A DNA stretch of 64,000 bases from Syntrophales bacterium (lineage in GTDB: Bacteria > Desulfobacterota > Syntrophia > Syntrophales > PHBD01), in assembly GCA_035363115.1 (NCBI GenBank), contig DAOSEM010000006.1:1-64000 (forward strand). The letters are read 5' to 3'. Both the position numbers and the translations under genes were made by a program. The notes beneath the pieces are model-generated. The model made no database searches. It was not told the DNA's origin and worked only from the letters and a program-made list of their open reading frames with translations. Shown piece after piece: positions 38,711 to 47,195 of the stretch. Each line of letters begins with the position of its first letter. Position 1 is the first letter of the stretch.

Positions 38711-38833
38711 GGCGGCCCTGCAAAATGGCCGCAGGCGAGGCGCGCAATGACCGAGGAGGGAGGCGTACTCCTCGTACGCCGCACCGACGAGGGCGAAGCG
38801 CAACGAAGCATCCGGCCATTTTCCAGGGCCGCC
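38711..38833 (+). repeat. Dispersed repeat, full copy 2 (123 bp, inverted ends)
   Basis: The left end GGCGGCCCTGCAAAATGGCC (from 38711) is the reverse complement of the right end (38813-38833) over 20 of 21 bases, with a single C-C mismatch at position 11. An internal hairpin GGCGTAC-loop-GTACGCC spans 38762-38780. It lies between pfkA and rpmB. Against the copy at 25126 the stem bases at positions 5, 10 and 16 and one internal stem base differ, and each change is compensated on the opposite arm. Confidence 0.88.
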
Positions 38834-38905
38834 GGTTTTTTCCTTGCTATTTCGGCACAGATAGTTTAGAAGCGCGTTTCCATTCTTTCAGGAGGCATTA
38901 TCGAA

Positions 38906-39103
38906 ATGGCCAGGGTATGTGATGTGTGCGGCAAGAGGCCCGTCGTCGGAAACAACGTGAGCCACGCCAACAACAAGTCCAAGCGGATCTGGTATCCGAA
39001 CCTCAAGAAGATCCGCGCCGTGGAGAAGGCTACCGGCGCCGTGAAGCACATGAAGGTCTGCACCCGCTGCCTTCGCTCCGGGGTCGTTCAGAAGGCGGCC
39101 TGA
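38906..39103 (+). CDS. rpmB: 50S ribosomal protein L28, zinc-ribbon form
   Basis: Large-subunit ribosomal protein of 65 residues. MARVCDVCGKRP carries the first CxxC pair and KVCTRCLRSG the second, so this is the zinc-binding (C+) form rather than the Cys-lacking paralogue induced under zinc limitation. AGGAGG lies ten bases before the ATG. Its leader contains the dispersed repeat, which may also be transcribed. Confidence 0.96.
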   Translation: MARVCDVCGKRPVVGNNVSHANNKSKRIWYPNLKKIRAVEKATGAVKHMKVCTRCLRSGVVQKAA

Positions 39104-39111
39104 CGCCGTCT

Positions 39112-39900
39112 CTACAGGGGAAGCCGGAAGCCCGTATCCTGGACGGCATCCAGGACGGGCTCCAGAAACCCGCCGCTGTCCCCGGTCGCATCCAGGGCGA
39201 GTTCCATCAGCACCCTGACTCCCTCCCAGGTATCCCGATCTTCCTGATCCAGGCGAAATTTACCGATAAATCCGGCCGTCCGTCCTTCAAGTCTCAGGAA
39301 TCCCTCCATGCGCAGCCGGTCGTAGGTATCCCGTCCCCGCACCACCGCCTCGGCGACCGTGTTCGGTTCAACCCCGATCAGCCTTCCCATCGTCCCGGAA
39401 AAGCCTTCCAGGCCGTTTCGGGCGGTGTAGCCCAGGGCCGCCAGGAACAGGTCCAGGAGTCCCCCGTTTCCCCGGAGATACAGGTTCAGGTCGAAGGCCA
39501 TCTCGATCATCATGTGCGACTGGTAAACGGCATCGGACCGGGAAATTTCCCGGCCGATCCGCCGGTGGAGCTCCTCCAGGCGCGGGACGAGGAACCGTCC
39601 CTGCCGGTAGGAATAGCCGTCGGCTCCGGGATCGAATTCCCCGGGCGAATCCTGTCCGACCCGGCCGTAGTGGGCCATGTCGTCCACCAGGAGGTGGAAC
39701 TGGGCATAGGCCCCCCTGGCGTCTTCCGGCGGAAGGGGATCCAGCCGCGGGATCCTGTGGGTCATGGCGGAGGTGATGTCCGGATGGATCGTCAGGAGGT
39801 CCGGGGCGACGTTGTAGATGTAGGCGTCCGGCTCCCGGGGATCCTTCCCGATACGGCGGCAGAGTTCCCGGAGAACCCAGGTGTGGGTGAGCATCAGCAT
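39112..39900 (-). CDS. Uncharacterised His-rich 262-residue protein
   Basis: I do not recognise the family with confidence. The protein is soluble-looking and rich in spaced His and Asp: LTHTWVL near 4-10, APDLLTIHPDIT near 32-43, FHLLVDDMAHYG near 69-80 and YQSHMMIEMAFDLNLYL near 127-143. The spacing recalls metal-dependent hydrolases of the all-helical phospholipase C / ACP phosphodiesterase type, but that is inference. It converges on rpmB with 8 bases between the stops and lies 22 bases downstream of the next gene, so the two are likely cotranscribed. Confidence 0.7.
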   Translation of the reverse strand: MLMLTHTWVLRELCRRIGKDPREPDAYIYNVAPDLLTIHPDITSAMTHRIPRLDPLPPEDARGAYAQFHLLVDDMAHYGRVGQDSPGEFDPGADGYSYRQGRFLVPRLEELHRRIGREISRSDAVYQSHMMIEMAFDLNLYLRGNGGLLDLFLAALGYTARNGLEGFSGTMGRLIGVEPNTVAEAVVRGRDTYDRLRMEGFLRLEGRTAGFIGKFRLDQEDRDTWEGVRVLMELALDATGDSGGFLEPVLDAVQDTGFRLPL

Positions 39901-39922
39901 GGGCGGGTTCCGGCCCGGAGGG

Positions 39923-40336
39923 CTACGATTTGCGGAGGGTCAGCTTCTTCAGGTCGACGAGCTGGATCTGGAACGTCCCGTAACTGGTCATCCCGTAGGC
40001 CCGGTGCTTCTTGTCCGCCGTCAGCTCCATCGTCTTTCCGTCGCCCAGCCGAACCGTGGCGATCAGGTTGTTCCCGCTCAACCGGAACAGGACGGAGGTG
40101 ATGTTCTGGAACGGAATGGTGACGATTCCCCCGCCCCGCTTCCCCTCCAGAAACGTGATCCCCTCGATGGTGACTTCGCTGCACTCCGTCACGACGTCCA
40201 TGTGGTCCACGAAGACGGCGGAATACTGCTTGTCCGGCTTCGGGATCTTGCCCGGCGCCCCCCCCTGGGATCCCAGACCCATCAGCAACGGAACGGCCAC
40301 CAGAACCATGACGATCGACAGGATTCGCTTCCGCAT
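39923..40336 (-). CDS. Small exported protein of unknown function
   Basis: A 137-residue protein with a clear signal peptide (MRKRILSIVMVLVAVPLLMG) and a mature part that looks beta-rich: VTIEGITFLEGKRGGGIVTI, NITSVLF and GDGKTMELTADKKH. The pattern resembles small beta-barrel or PilZ-like folds but no family is certain. AGGGGG lies upstream of the ATG at 40336; the longer reading adds residues with no support. A strong promoter (40383-40411) precedes it. Confidence 0.7.
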   Translation of the reverse strand: MRKRILSIVMVLVAVPLLMGLGSQGGAPGKIPKPDKQYSAVFVDHMDVVTECSEVTIEGITFLEGKRGGGIVTIPFQNITSVLFRLSGNNLIATVRLGDGKTMELTADKKHRAYGMTSYGTFQIQLVDLKKLTLRKS

Positions 40337-40382
40337 CGGTCCCCCTGCCGGCGCATCCGCCGGACTTGGCGTGATGGGGCCA

Positions 40383-40411
40383 CCATAAGACGGGCCTCCC
40401 CCTTTGTCAAT
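40383..40411 (-). promoter_or_regulatory. Strong putative promoter for the exported-protein gene
   Basis: TTGACA (40411-40406) and TATGGT (40388-40383) on the minus strand are 17 bases apart; the -35 is perfect. Transcription would begin about 40 bases before the ATG at 40336. Confidence 0.65.
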
Positions 40412-40459
40412 CCCGTTATTCCTGCATCCGCCGGCATCACCGCCCGGGGAAGCGGATGT

Positions 40460-40488
40460 TTGACTTCCGCTCCCGCTTCCGGTATACG
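40460..40488 (+). promoter_or_regulatory. Putative promoter for the PP-loop / SRAP gene pair
   Basis: TTGACT (40460-40465) and TATACG (40483-40488) are 17 bases apart on the plus strand, 80 bases before the ATG at 40570. Confidence 0.6.
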
Positions 40489-40569
40489 ACGTCAATTCTT
40501 CAGAATATTTCACGAATCCAACGGATCCGCGGATCCGTACCGAAAGGACCGCCTGTTTCGGCATATCCC

Positions 40570-41577
40570 ATGGCAACCTCCCCTTCCCTTCCGCAGCCCG
40601 GTGCCGTCCGTGCCGTCGCCCTCTTTTCGGGCGGCCTGGACAGCGTCCTGGCCGTTCAGGTCGTTCGTCTCCAGGGCATCGACGTACTGGGCGTCAGCTT
40701 CGAAACTCCGTTCTTCAGCGCCAGGAAGGCCCGGGAGGCGGCCCGGCAGATCGATCTTTCCCTCCGCGTCGTGGACTTCGCCGACGAACACCTCGAGATG
40801 GTCAAGGCCCCCCGGTACGGATATGGCAGGAACATGAACCCCTGCATCGACTGCCACGCCCTGATGCTGCGCAAGGCCGGCGGGATCATGGAGGAAACGG
40901 GCGCGGCATTCATCCTGACCGGTGAGGTCCTCGGACAGCGTCCCATGTCGCAGGGAAAGCAGTCGCTCTACGTGGTGGCGAAGAACTCGGGGTACCTCGA
41001 CCGGGTGGTCCGCCCCCTGAGCGCCCTGCTCCTGCCGGAAACAGCGCCGGAACGGGAGGGTAAGGTCGACCGGGAGCGGCTTTTGGCGATCCAGGGTCGG
41101 GGAAGAAAGATCCAGATGCAGATGGCAGCCGACATGGGCATCACCCGCTACGAGACCCCCGCCGGCGGCTGCCTGCTCACGGACGTCTCGTTCTCCCGGC
41201 GCCTCCGGGACCTCTTCGCGCACAACCCCGGATGCACGCCCCGGGACGTGGAAATGCTCAAGCAGGGCCGACACTTCCGGATCGACGAGCGGACCCGGGC
41301 CGTGGTGGGGAGAAACCACCGGGACAATCTGGCCATCGAGCGGGCCGCCGGAGACCGGTACACCCTGATCCGCATGGCCGGGTATCCGGGCCCCCTGACG
41401 GCCCTGTCCCCCGGCTGGAGCGAGGAGGGGCTTCGCCTGGCTGCCTCCCTGTGCGTGCTGTACAGCGATGCCCCGAAGGACCGTCCGGTGGAGGTGAACA
41501 TCCGGGCGGGAACAGCCACCCGGTCGCTGGAGGTGGCGGCCGCAACCCCCGACGAGGCCGCAGGCCGGCTTGTCTGA
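40570..41577 (+). CDS. PP-loop ATPase related to tRNA thiolation enzymes (ThiI/MnmA-like)
   Basis: The N-terminal adenylation domain has the PP-loop ALFSGGLDSVLAVQVV near residues 17-32 and NPCIDCHALMLRKAG near 95-109, with two Cys in CIDC. ETPAGGCLLTDVSFSRRLRD near 195-214 is a further conserved Cys region. No THUMP domain is present at the N-terminus, so it is not classical ThiI; the C-terminal 100 residues form a separate domain reminiscent of NFACT-type RNA-binding regions. A role in sulfur transfer to tRNA is likely but the target base is unknown. It is followed 11 bases later by the SRAP gene. Confidence 0.75.
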   Translation: MATSPSLPQPGAVRAVALFSGGLDSVLAVQVVRLQGIDVLGVSFETPFFSARKAREAARQIDLSLRVVDFADEHLEMVKAPRYGYGRNMNPCIDCHALMLRKAGGIMEETGAAFILTGEVLGQRPMSQGKQSLYVVAKNSGYLDRVVRPLSALLLPETAPEREGKVDRERLLAIQGRGRKIQMQMAADMGITRYETPAGGCLLTDVSFSRRLRDLFAHNPGCTPRDVEMLKQGRHFRIDERTRAVVGRNHRDNLAIERAAGDRYTLIRMAGYPGPLTALSPGWSEEGLRLAASLCVLYSDAPKDRPVEVNIRAGTATRSLEVAAATPDEAAGRLV

Positions 41578-41588
41578 TCCACGGAACC

Positions 41589-42197
41589 ATGTGCGGACGA
41601 TTCGTCCTCCTGACAGACCTGGCCACCCTTGCCGGGGATTTCGGCTTCGAGGCCCCGCAGGGTCTTTCCCTGCCCGCGGGGGAGCACTTCCCCGGGCAGG
41701 AGATCGTGGCGATCCTGCGCGATCCGGTTCTACGGCCGGCCCTGTTCCACTGGGGCTTGGTGCCCTCCTGGGCCAGGGATCCCTCCATCGGCCGGAGGCT
41801 CTTCAACGCCCGCTCGGAGACAGCCGCCGTCAAGCCGAGCTTCCGTGACGCCTTCCGCCACCGTCGCTGCCTGATCCCTGCCGACGGATTTTTCGAGTGG
41901 GACCGAACGGGAAAACCGGCGCGCCCGGTCCTCTACGGCCTGCGCTCGGATCGGCCCATGGCCCTCGCCGGGCTCTACGAGTACCGGAAAACCGCCCCGG
42001 GAGATCCCTCCGCCGCCACCTGCACGATTCTCACCACCGAGGCCAACGACCTGATCCGGCCCGTTCACGACCGGATGCCCGTGATCCTGGACCGGGAGGG
42101 CGCCGCCCTCTGGCTGGCCCCCGCACAAACCTCCCCTTCCACCCTGCAGGCCCTGCTCGCGCCCTTCCCGTCCTCGGGGATGCGGATCCTCCCCTGA
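41589..42197 (+). CDS. yedK: SOS-response-associated peptidase (SRAP, HMCES/YedK family)
   Basis: Forms a covalent link with abasic sites in single-stranded DNA, shielding them during replication. The 202-residue protein starts MCGRF, where Cys2 becomes the reactive N-terminus after Met removal. NARSETAAVKPSF near 75-87, IPADGFFEW near 101-109 with the catalytic Glu, and HDRMPVIL near 160-167 with the catalytic His are intact. It lies 11 bases after the PP-loop gene in one transcript. No LexA-type box is evident to me. Confidence 0.93.
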   Translation: MCGRFVLLTDLATLAGDFGFEAPQGLSLPAGEHFPGQEIVAILRDPVLRPALFHWGLVPSWARDPSIGRRLFNARSETAAVKPSFRDAFRHRRCLIPADGFFEWDRTGKPARPVLYGLRSDRPMALAGLYEYRKTAPGDPSAATCTILTTEANDLIRPVHDRMPVILDREGAALWLAPAQTSPSTLQALLAPFPSSGMRILP

Positions 42198-42210
42198 CTC
42201 CCGGCCCGGC

Positions 42211-43095
42211 CTAGCCCCGATTCAGGCGTCTTTCCCTCCAGATCGCCTCCAGGTTGGGGGCGGCGATCCCCGCCACGATCAGCGCCATGCCCGCCCACTG
42301 CAGGGTGTCGACGGTCTCGCCCAGGACCGCCGCGGCCAGGGCGACCGTGGCCGCCGGCTCCAGGGTCGAGAAGACGGACGTGTAGGTGCTGCCGATCTCC
42401 TCGATGGCCCGGTACTGGAACACGATGGCCACCGCCGTGGGGAACAGCCCGAGCGAAACGGCGATCAGGAGCTGCGTTCCGTTCATCCTCAGGATTTCAA
42501 GCGGATTGTGGAGAAAGAGGAAGGCCAGCCCGGTGAACACGATCACGTAGAAGGCCACGGTGAGGGGCCTTTCCCCTTTCATGAAGACCTGCACCAGGAT
42601 CAGGTAGACGGAGAAGGTCAGGGTCGTGCCGAAGGCGAACAGAAGCCCCAGGAGATTCATCTCCCGGAGGAAGGCGTCGTAGAAGACCAGGCACGAGCCG
42701 GCCGAGAGAATCAGGAGCGACAGAACGAGCGTCCGCCCCACCTTCAGGCGGAGAAAGGCCGCCGAGAGGACCGTCACCGTGACCGGATAGATGTAGAGGA
42801 TGAGCGACGTCGTGGACGCCGGGATGTAGTTGAGGGCCTTGAAGAAAAACGTGCTCTGGAGGACGTGGAGGGCAAGGCCGAGGAAGGCCGCCTTCCCCAG
42901 GACGGCGGGGCGGATTTTCAGGAGCGACGGGTCCACGAGGAGGAGGAAAAGAAAGAGGAGGGCCGCGCCGAAGAGAAAGCGGCACTGGAGGAGCGCCATG
43001 TCGGAGAGCCCCGCCCGGTAGCCCAGCTTCGCCAGGATGGCCAGCGAAGCGAAGCAGACGGCGGACAGGAGAGAGAAGGCAAGTCCCCGGTACAT
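42211..43095 (-). CDS. EamA/DMT superfamily transporter
   Basis: A 294-residue inner-membrane protein with about ten hydrophobic helices arranged as two EamA repeats (about 4-137 and 150-284). Members export amino acids, nucleotides or other metabolites; the substrate cannot be read from sequence. ALNYIPASTTSLILYIYPV near 82-100 and YRAIEEIGSTYTSVFSTLEP near 234-253 are the family-typical repeat ends. It lies 12 bases downstream of the cyclase gene and converges with the SRAP gene. Confidence 0.88.
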   Translation of the reverse strand: MYRGLAFSLLSAVCFASLAILAKLGYRAGLSDMALLQCRFLFGAALLFLFLLLVDPSLLKIRPAVLGKAAFLGLALHVLQSTFFFKALNYIPASTTSLILYIYPVTVTVLSAAFLRLKVGRTLVLSLLILSAGSCLVFYDAFLREMNLLGLLFAFGTTLTFSVYLILVQVFMKGERPLTVAFYVIVFTGLAFLFLHNPLEILRMNGTQLLIAVSLGLFPTAVAIVFQYRAIEEIGSTYTSVFSTLEPAATVALAAAVLGETVDTLQWAGMALIVAGIAAPNLEAIWRERRLNRG

Positions 43096-43107
43096 CTTCA
43101 GCAGGCC

Positions 43108-45690
43108 TCAGGCGTTCTCCTGCGGTCCCAGGAGACGGAACACCCGGTTGCTCCCGATGGCGTCCGTCGGCTCGGCCGGTGTCACCTCCTCGACCTGGTA
43201 GTTGGACTGGGCCGAGCGGCGGGTCCTGCCGCTCAGGAGGATGGAGTCGGGGTGGATGTGGCAGAGATCCTGGATCCGGAAAAGGACGTTTACCGCGTCG
43301 CCGATGACGGTGTAGTCCATTTTCTTCTCGAAGCCGATGTTGCCGACGACGACCTCTCCCGTATGAATGGCGATGCCCACGACCAGGGTGGCCGAAAAGC
43401 GGCGCTGGAACTCCGTGTTCAGGCCTTCGAGCCGCGACATCATCTCCAGGGCCGACCGGATCGCGTTTTCCGCGTCAGCGGCGCTCGAGACGGGCGCCCC
43501 GAAGACAGCCAGGAAACCGTCCCCCAGGTACTTGTCCACGATCCCGCCCTGGCGGAACACGATCTCCCCCATGACGGCGAAGAACTCGTTCAGCAGGGCA
43601 ACCGTCCTCTGAGGTCCCATGTCCCGGGAGAGGAGCGAGAAATTGCGGATGTCGATGTTGAGCAGCGTCACGGTCTTGAATTCCTCGACGTGGGACCGCC
43701 CCGACTCGGCGCCCAGGATGATCTCGTCCACCACCGCCTTGGGCACGAACTTCTGGAAGACGCTGCGGATGCTCCGCTCCTTGTCCGCCATGCTTCGGGT
43801 CTCACGGTACAGGTGGGCATTCTCGATGGCGATGCTCACCGAGGAGGCGATGGACTGGAGGAGGTGCTTGTCGCTCTCGTCGAAGGCCGCCCCGATCTTG
43901 TTGATCACCTCGATAACACCGATGACGCGGCTCTGGGAGATCATGGGCACGCAGAGGATCGAGCGGGTCCTGAAGTTCGTCCGCCCGTCGATCTCGTCAT
44001 AGAAATGCGGGTTGTTCTGGACGTCCTCGACGAGGATCGCTTCCCCCCGGGACGCGCAGTACCCGGCGATCCCCTGCCCCAGCTTGATGCGGATATCCGG
44101 AACGGTCTGGAGATCGGTGTTGAAGGCCGCCTGGAACCGGAGGTCGTCTCCCTCGACGAGAAACAGGGTTCCGGCCTCCACGTTGATGGCCACCCGAATC
44201 ATGTCCATCGTATAATTCAGGACTTTTTCCATGTCGAAGGTCGCCGTGGAGAGGGCGCTGCCGATCTGGCGGATGGCCGCGAGCTCCTGGTTCCGCTTCA
44301 GGGTGGCCGAGATGAGCCGCTCCTTCTCCAGGGCCAGGGACAGGCCCTCGCCGATCGCTTCCAGGTATTCCTTGAACTGGGTGAAGGCATCCGGCGGAAC
44401 GCCCTGCAGCACGAGGGCGCCGGTGGAGCCTCCCTCCGCTTCAAGGGGGATCAGGATCGAGGCCGCCTCCGGGTCGGCTCCGAACAGCAGCCTGTCCAGG
44501 GGATGCTCCGAAGCGTCCCCCCCGCGGACGGTCACCAGGTTTTTCATGCGGAGGGTCCGCTCAAGGATGGACCCCTCCACTCCGGAGAGCGGCCCGGCGA
44601 CAATGCCCGTGGGTTCGAACGCGAGGACTTCGCTCACATGAAGGCCCCCGGAATTCGACCGGTCCTGGTATAGGAGGACGGCCACGCCGTAGGGCACGGC
44701 CCCGCGGATCTCCTGCAGGATCGACTGCACCAGCTCCGCCGGCTTGAGGCTCGAATTGATGGACTTGATCACGTTCTGCAGCGAAGCGAGATGAACGTCC
44801 TGGCTCTCACTCCGCTGGATGAGCCGGAGGTTGTCGTAGGTGAAGGCGGCGTTGCTGAGGAGGGGACTGAGAAGCTCCGCGTCCTCCAGGCGGAAGGCCA
44901 GGTCCGTGCGGCTCCGGGAAATCGTGACGACCCCGATCACGTCATGGATGGTCTTCAGGGGCATGCAGATGAACGACTTCGTCGCGTACTGGTTCCGGGA
45001 CATCCGTCCGAATCGCGTGTCGTTTTCGATGTCCTCCACCACGAGGGGCGTCTTGTTGATGACGGCGTACTTGGCGATGCTCCCGGCGTAGGAGATGCGA
45101 TCGCCCTTCTTGACCATGCCGCCGAGGCCGATGGAGGCAACCACCTGGAAGATGTCCCGCCGGGGACGCTCCAGAATGAGGACGGAGCCGATGTCGGCGT
45201 CCACGAGCTTGAGGGCCCGCTCGAGGGTGATGTGGAGCAGGTCGTCCGGGTTGAAGGTGATGTAGCAGAGGTCCGCCAGCTCCTTCAGCGTCGTGATGTC
45301 CTGGCTCTTCTTGTCGAGTTTCTGAAAGCTGTATCGGAGCTCCTGCTCCAGGGTCTGAAACGAGGAGATGATCCCCTTCATCTCGTCGGTGTGGGTGGAC
45401 ACCGGCGCCTTCCCTTTCAGGTTCTCCTCGAGGGCCCGGTTCGCGTGCCGGGACAGGGCGATGATATCGTCCGCCAGCTTGCGGAGCAGGAGGAAACCGA
45501 AAAAGAACAGGATCAGGAGTGCGATAAAATAGATGGGGATGAACTCATCCTGGAGGATGTCGTATTTGACGGCAAAATAGAGGAATCCGAAGACGGGGAC
45601 GAGGAAGAACAGTCCGAAGACGATGTAAAGCTTGTAATACAGGCCCTTGTTCTCGATGGAAAACCAGTCGAACAGGGCCTGCAGGTGCAT
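43108..45690 (-). CDS. Membrane-bound class III nucleotidyl cyclase with three GAF domains
   Basis: An 860-residue signalling enzyme expected to make cAMP (or cGMP). Two membrane segments (about 20-42, 50-69) are followed by a short linker, three GAF domains (about 140-300, 315-480, 495-650) and a class III cyclase domain (about 685-830). The catalytic set is complete: metal Asp in NIDIRNFS and LGDGFLAVFG, Lys in GGIVDKYLG, Asp in MDYTVIGD, and Asn/Arg in NVLFR. AGAGGAA precedes the ATG. Signals for the GAF domains are unknown. The promoter at 45748-45776 drives it. Confidence 0.9.
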   Translation of the reverse strand: MHLQALFDWFSIENKGLYYKLYIVFGLFFLVPVFGFLYFAVKYDILQDEFIPIYFIALLILFFFGFLLLRKLADDIIALSRHANRALEENLKGKAPVSTHTDEMKGIISSFQTLEQELRYSFQKLDKKSQDITTLKELADLCYITFNPDDLLHITLERALKLVDADIGSVLILERPRRDIFQVVASIGLGGMVKKGDRISYAGSIAKYAVINKTPLVVEDIENDTRFGRMSRNQYATKSFICMPLKTIHDVIGVVTISRSRTDLAFRLEDAELLSPLLSNAAFTYDNLRLIQRSESQDVHLASLQNVIKSINSSLKPAELVQSILQEIRGAVPYGVAVLLYQDRSNSGGLHVSEVLAFEPTGIVAGPLSGVEGSILERTLRMKNLVTVRGGDASEHPLDRLLFGADPEAASILIPLEAEGGSTGALVLQGVPPDAFTQFKEYLEAIGEGLSLALEKERLISATLKRNQELAAIRQIGSALSTATFDMEKVLNYTMDMIRVAINVEAGTLFLVEGDDLRFQAAFNTDLQTVPDIRIKLGQGIAGYCASRGEAILVEDVQNNPHFYDEIDGRTNFRTRSILCVPMISQSRVIGVIEVINKIGAAFDESDKHLLQSIASSVSIAIENAHLYRETRSMADKERSIRSVFQKFVPKAVVDEIILGAESGRSHVEEFKTVTLLNIDIRNFSLLSRDMGPQRTVALLNEFFAVMGEIVFRQGGIVDKYLGDGFLAVFGAPVSSAADAENAIRSALEMMSRLEGLNTEFQRRFSATLVVGIAIHTGEVVVGNIGFEKKMDYTVIGDAVNVLFRIQDLCHIHPDSILLSGRTRRSAQSNYQVEEVTPAEPTDAIGSNRVFRLLGPQENA

Positions 45691-45747
45691 GCGGTTTCCT
45701 CTTTCCGGTTTCGGTTCAGGACGTTGTGGCGGTGAGCATTGTCACGC

Positions 45748-45776
45748 TTTATAAGCCGGGGGGGAAAATTGAGCAA
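45748..45776 (-). promoter_or_regulatory. Putative promoter of the cyclase gene
   Basis: TTGCTC (45776-45771) and TATAAA (45753-45748) on the minus strand are 17 bases apart. The ATG is about 50 bases downstream. Confidence 0.6.
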
Positions 45777-45842
45777 GGGAAAAGAGGGGCATCGAACGGG
45801 GATGAAGCCGCCTCCCACGGCCCCGGCACCCGTGCCTCTACT

Positions 45843-46184
45843 TCAGTCCAGGACGGCCGGACGCGTTCCCTGGCCGATGGGCCTCTTGAAGGTGAAATAG
45901 AACGGATCCCCGATCAGGGCCTTGGTGACCTTGTCCATGCTTCCGCTCGGCAGGGCGAAAGGCAGGGCAATGATGGTCGCCGCCAGTCCCGCCACGCAGG
46001 CGACCAGGCCGACGGGCCGGAGGATCACGACGTCGATGAAGGGGGGGATCTCTTCCAGCTGCTGCTCCTGCTGTGCCGGCTGCGCCGGCTCCGGCCGCGT
46101 GTCTGCGATGCCCTGCGCACATGACAGGCCCGGAATTGCCAGAATGACGAAGAAAGCCAGAACCACCGACAGGATACGCCTCAC
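45843..46184 (-). CDS. Small exported membrane protein of unknown function
   Basis: A 113-residue protein with an N-terminal signal-like segment (ILSVVLAFFVILAIPGLSCA), a Pro/Gln-rich linker and one hydrophobic hairpin or span (VILRPVGLVACVAGLAATII, PFALPSG), ending FYFTFKRPIGQGT. I have the impression of a widespread small family in related bacteria, but no function is known to me. The GTG start at 46184 is fixed by GGAGGAACGG immediately upstream. A strong promoter (46230-46257) precedes it. Confidence 0.75.
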   Translation of the reverse strand: MRRILSVVLAFFVILAIPGLSCAQGIADTRPEPAQPAQQEQQLEEIPPFIDVVILRPVGLVACVAGLAATIIALPFALPSGSMDKVTKALIGDPFYFTFKRPIGQGTRPAVLD

Positions 46185-46229
46185 CCGTTCCTCCTCTTGT
46201 CGACCCTTTGTATTTTTTTGTATTTCTGT

Positions 46230-46257
46230 CATATAGAAATTCGACTCATCCTGTCAA
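46230..46257 (-). promoter_or_regulatory. Strong putative promoter of the small membrane protein gene
   Basis: TTGACA (46257-46252) and TATATG (46235-46230) on the minus strand are 16 bases apart. The -35 is perfect. Confidence 0.6.
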
Positions 46258-46317
46258 CCTGTGCGAGGCGGTCCGGATGCAGGCGAATCGGACGCCGGAA
46301 GGCATGACTTCATCGAT

Positions 46318-46346
46318 TTGTAACCCATTTGTCATGATTCTGTAAC
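46318..46346 (+). promoter_or_regulatory. PHO box upstream of the PiT operon
   Basis: Three 7-base units recur every 11 bases: TTGTAAC (46318), TTGTCAT (46329) and CTGTAAC (46340). This is the layout of PhoB sites (CTGTCAT, four-base spacer, repeat). A loose -10 (TTAGAG near 46356) lies about ten bases further on, as expected when the PHO box replaces the -35. PhoB is not encoded in the window. Confidence 0.65.
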
Positions 46347-46454
46347 AATCCGCGCTTAGAGTCGGCACGCCGGACAAGAACGCAGGGCCCCCCCAATTTT
46401 TTCAAGCGGCGGAGGTGGAAGCACCTCACGACCGCGGAAACCGAGGTGATGGTC

Positions 46455-47195
46455 ATGAACGGTCCGAACACTTCATTTCAGGACATTTCCATACGCCGCC
46501 GGGTCATCATCACGGTCGGGATCTTCACGGTCCTGACCGTCGTCACCGGGCTCTACGGCCTCATCGCCATCATGGAGACCAACAAGCGCCTCCATCAGAC
46601 CTCACAGGAGGGACAGGCGCTGATCCGGGCCGTGGACGCGGGACGCCAGGCGGAGGTCCATTTCAAGAAGCAGGTGCAGGAATGGAAGGACATCCTCCTC
46701 CGGGGCAACGACCCGCGGCTCTATGAATCGCACGTGCGGGCCTTCGAGGCGGAAGAGAAGCTTGCCCGCGAGCACCTGCAGTCGCTGCTGACCATGGCGC
46801 CGGCCCTGGGACTTCCGGTTCCGGAGATCTCGGAGGCGATCCGGGTTCACCAGCAGTTGGGACACCAGTACCGGGACGCCCTGGCAAATTACAACCAGTC
46901 CGACCTCAAGAGCGCCGTTCTCGTCGACAAGATGGTTCGGGGAATCGACCGCGAACCGACGGACCGGATCGACGCCATTGTCGATCTCATCAAGGTCCAG
47001 GCGAAGGACCGGCTGAACGCCGCGGAAACGATGGCGAAAACGCAGATGGAAGCGTACCGGAGCTTTTCCGTCTTCCTGATTTTCCTCGTCCTGGCGGCCG
47101 TCGGCTTCGGGATCTACAACGCCATGTCGATCACCCGCGACCTGCCGCCCGAAAACGAAGACGAAAACGCAGATCGAGAGAATGAACAGCCATGA
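46455..47195 (+). CDS. Two-span membrane protein with 4-helix-bundle sensor domain and no output domain
   Basis: The 246-residue protein has a first membrane segment (about 17-37), a periplasmic helical domain (about 40-200) of the four-helix-bundle type found in chemoreceptors, and a second span (about 203-222), then ends in a short charged tail (PPENEDENADRENEQ). No HAMP, kinase or chemoreceptor tip follows. The ATG at 46455 has GAGGTG six bases upstream; two earlier starts are in frame. Its stop overlaps the PiT start as ATGA, so it may be an accessory or sensory subunit of the phosphate transporter; that link is inference. Confidence 0.8.
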   Translation: MNGPNTSFQDISIRRRVIITVGIFTVLTVVTGLYGLIAIMETNKRLHQTSQEGQALIRAVDAGRQAEVHFKKQVQEWKDILLRGNDPRLYESHVRAFEAEEKLAREHLQSLLTMAPALGLPVPEISEAIRVHQQLGHQYRDALANYNQSDLKSAVLVDKMVRGIDREPTDRIDAIVDLIKVQAKDRLNAAETMAKTQMEAYRSFSVFLIFLVLAAVGFGIYNAMSITRDLPPENEDENADRENEQP

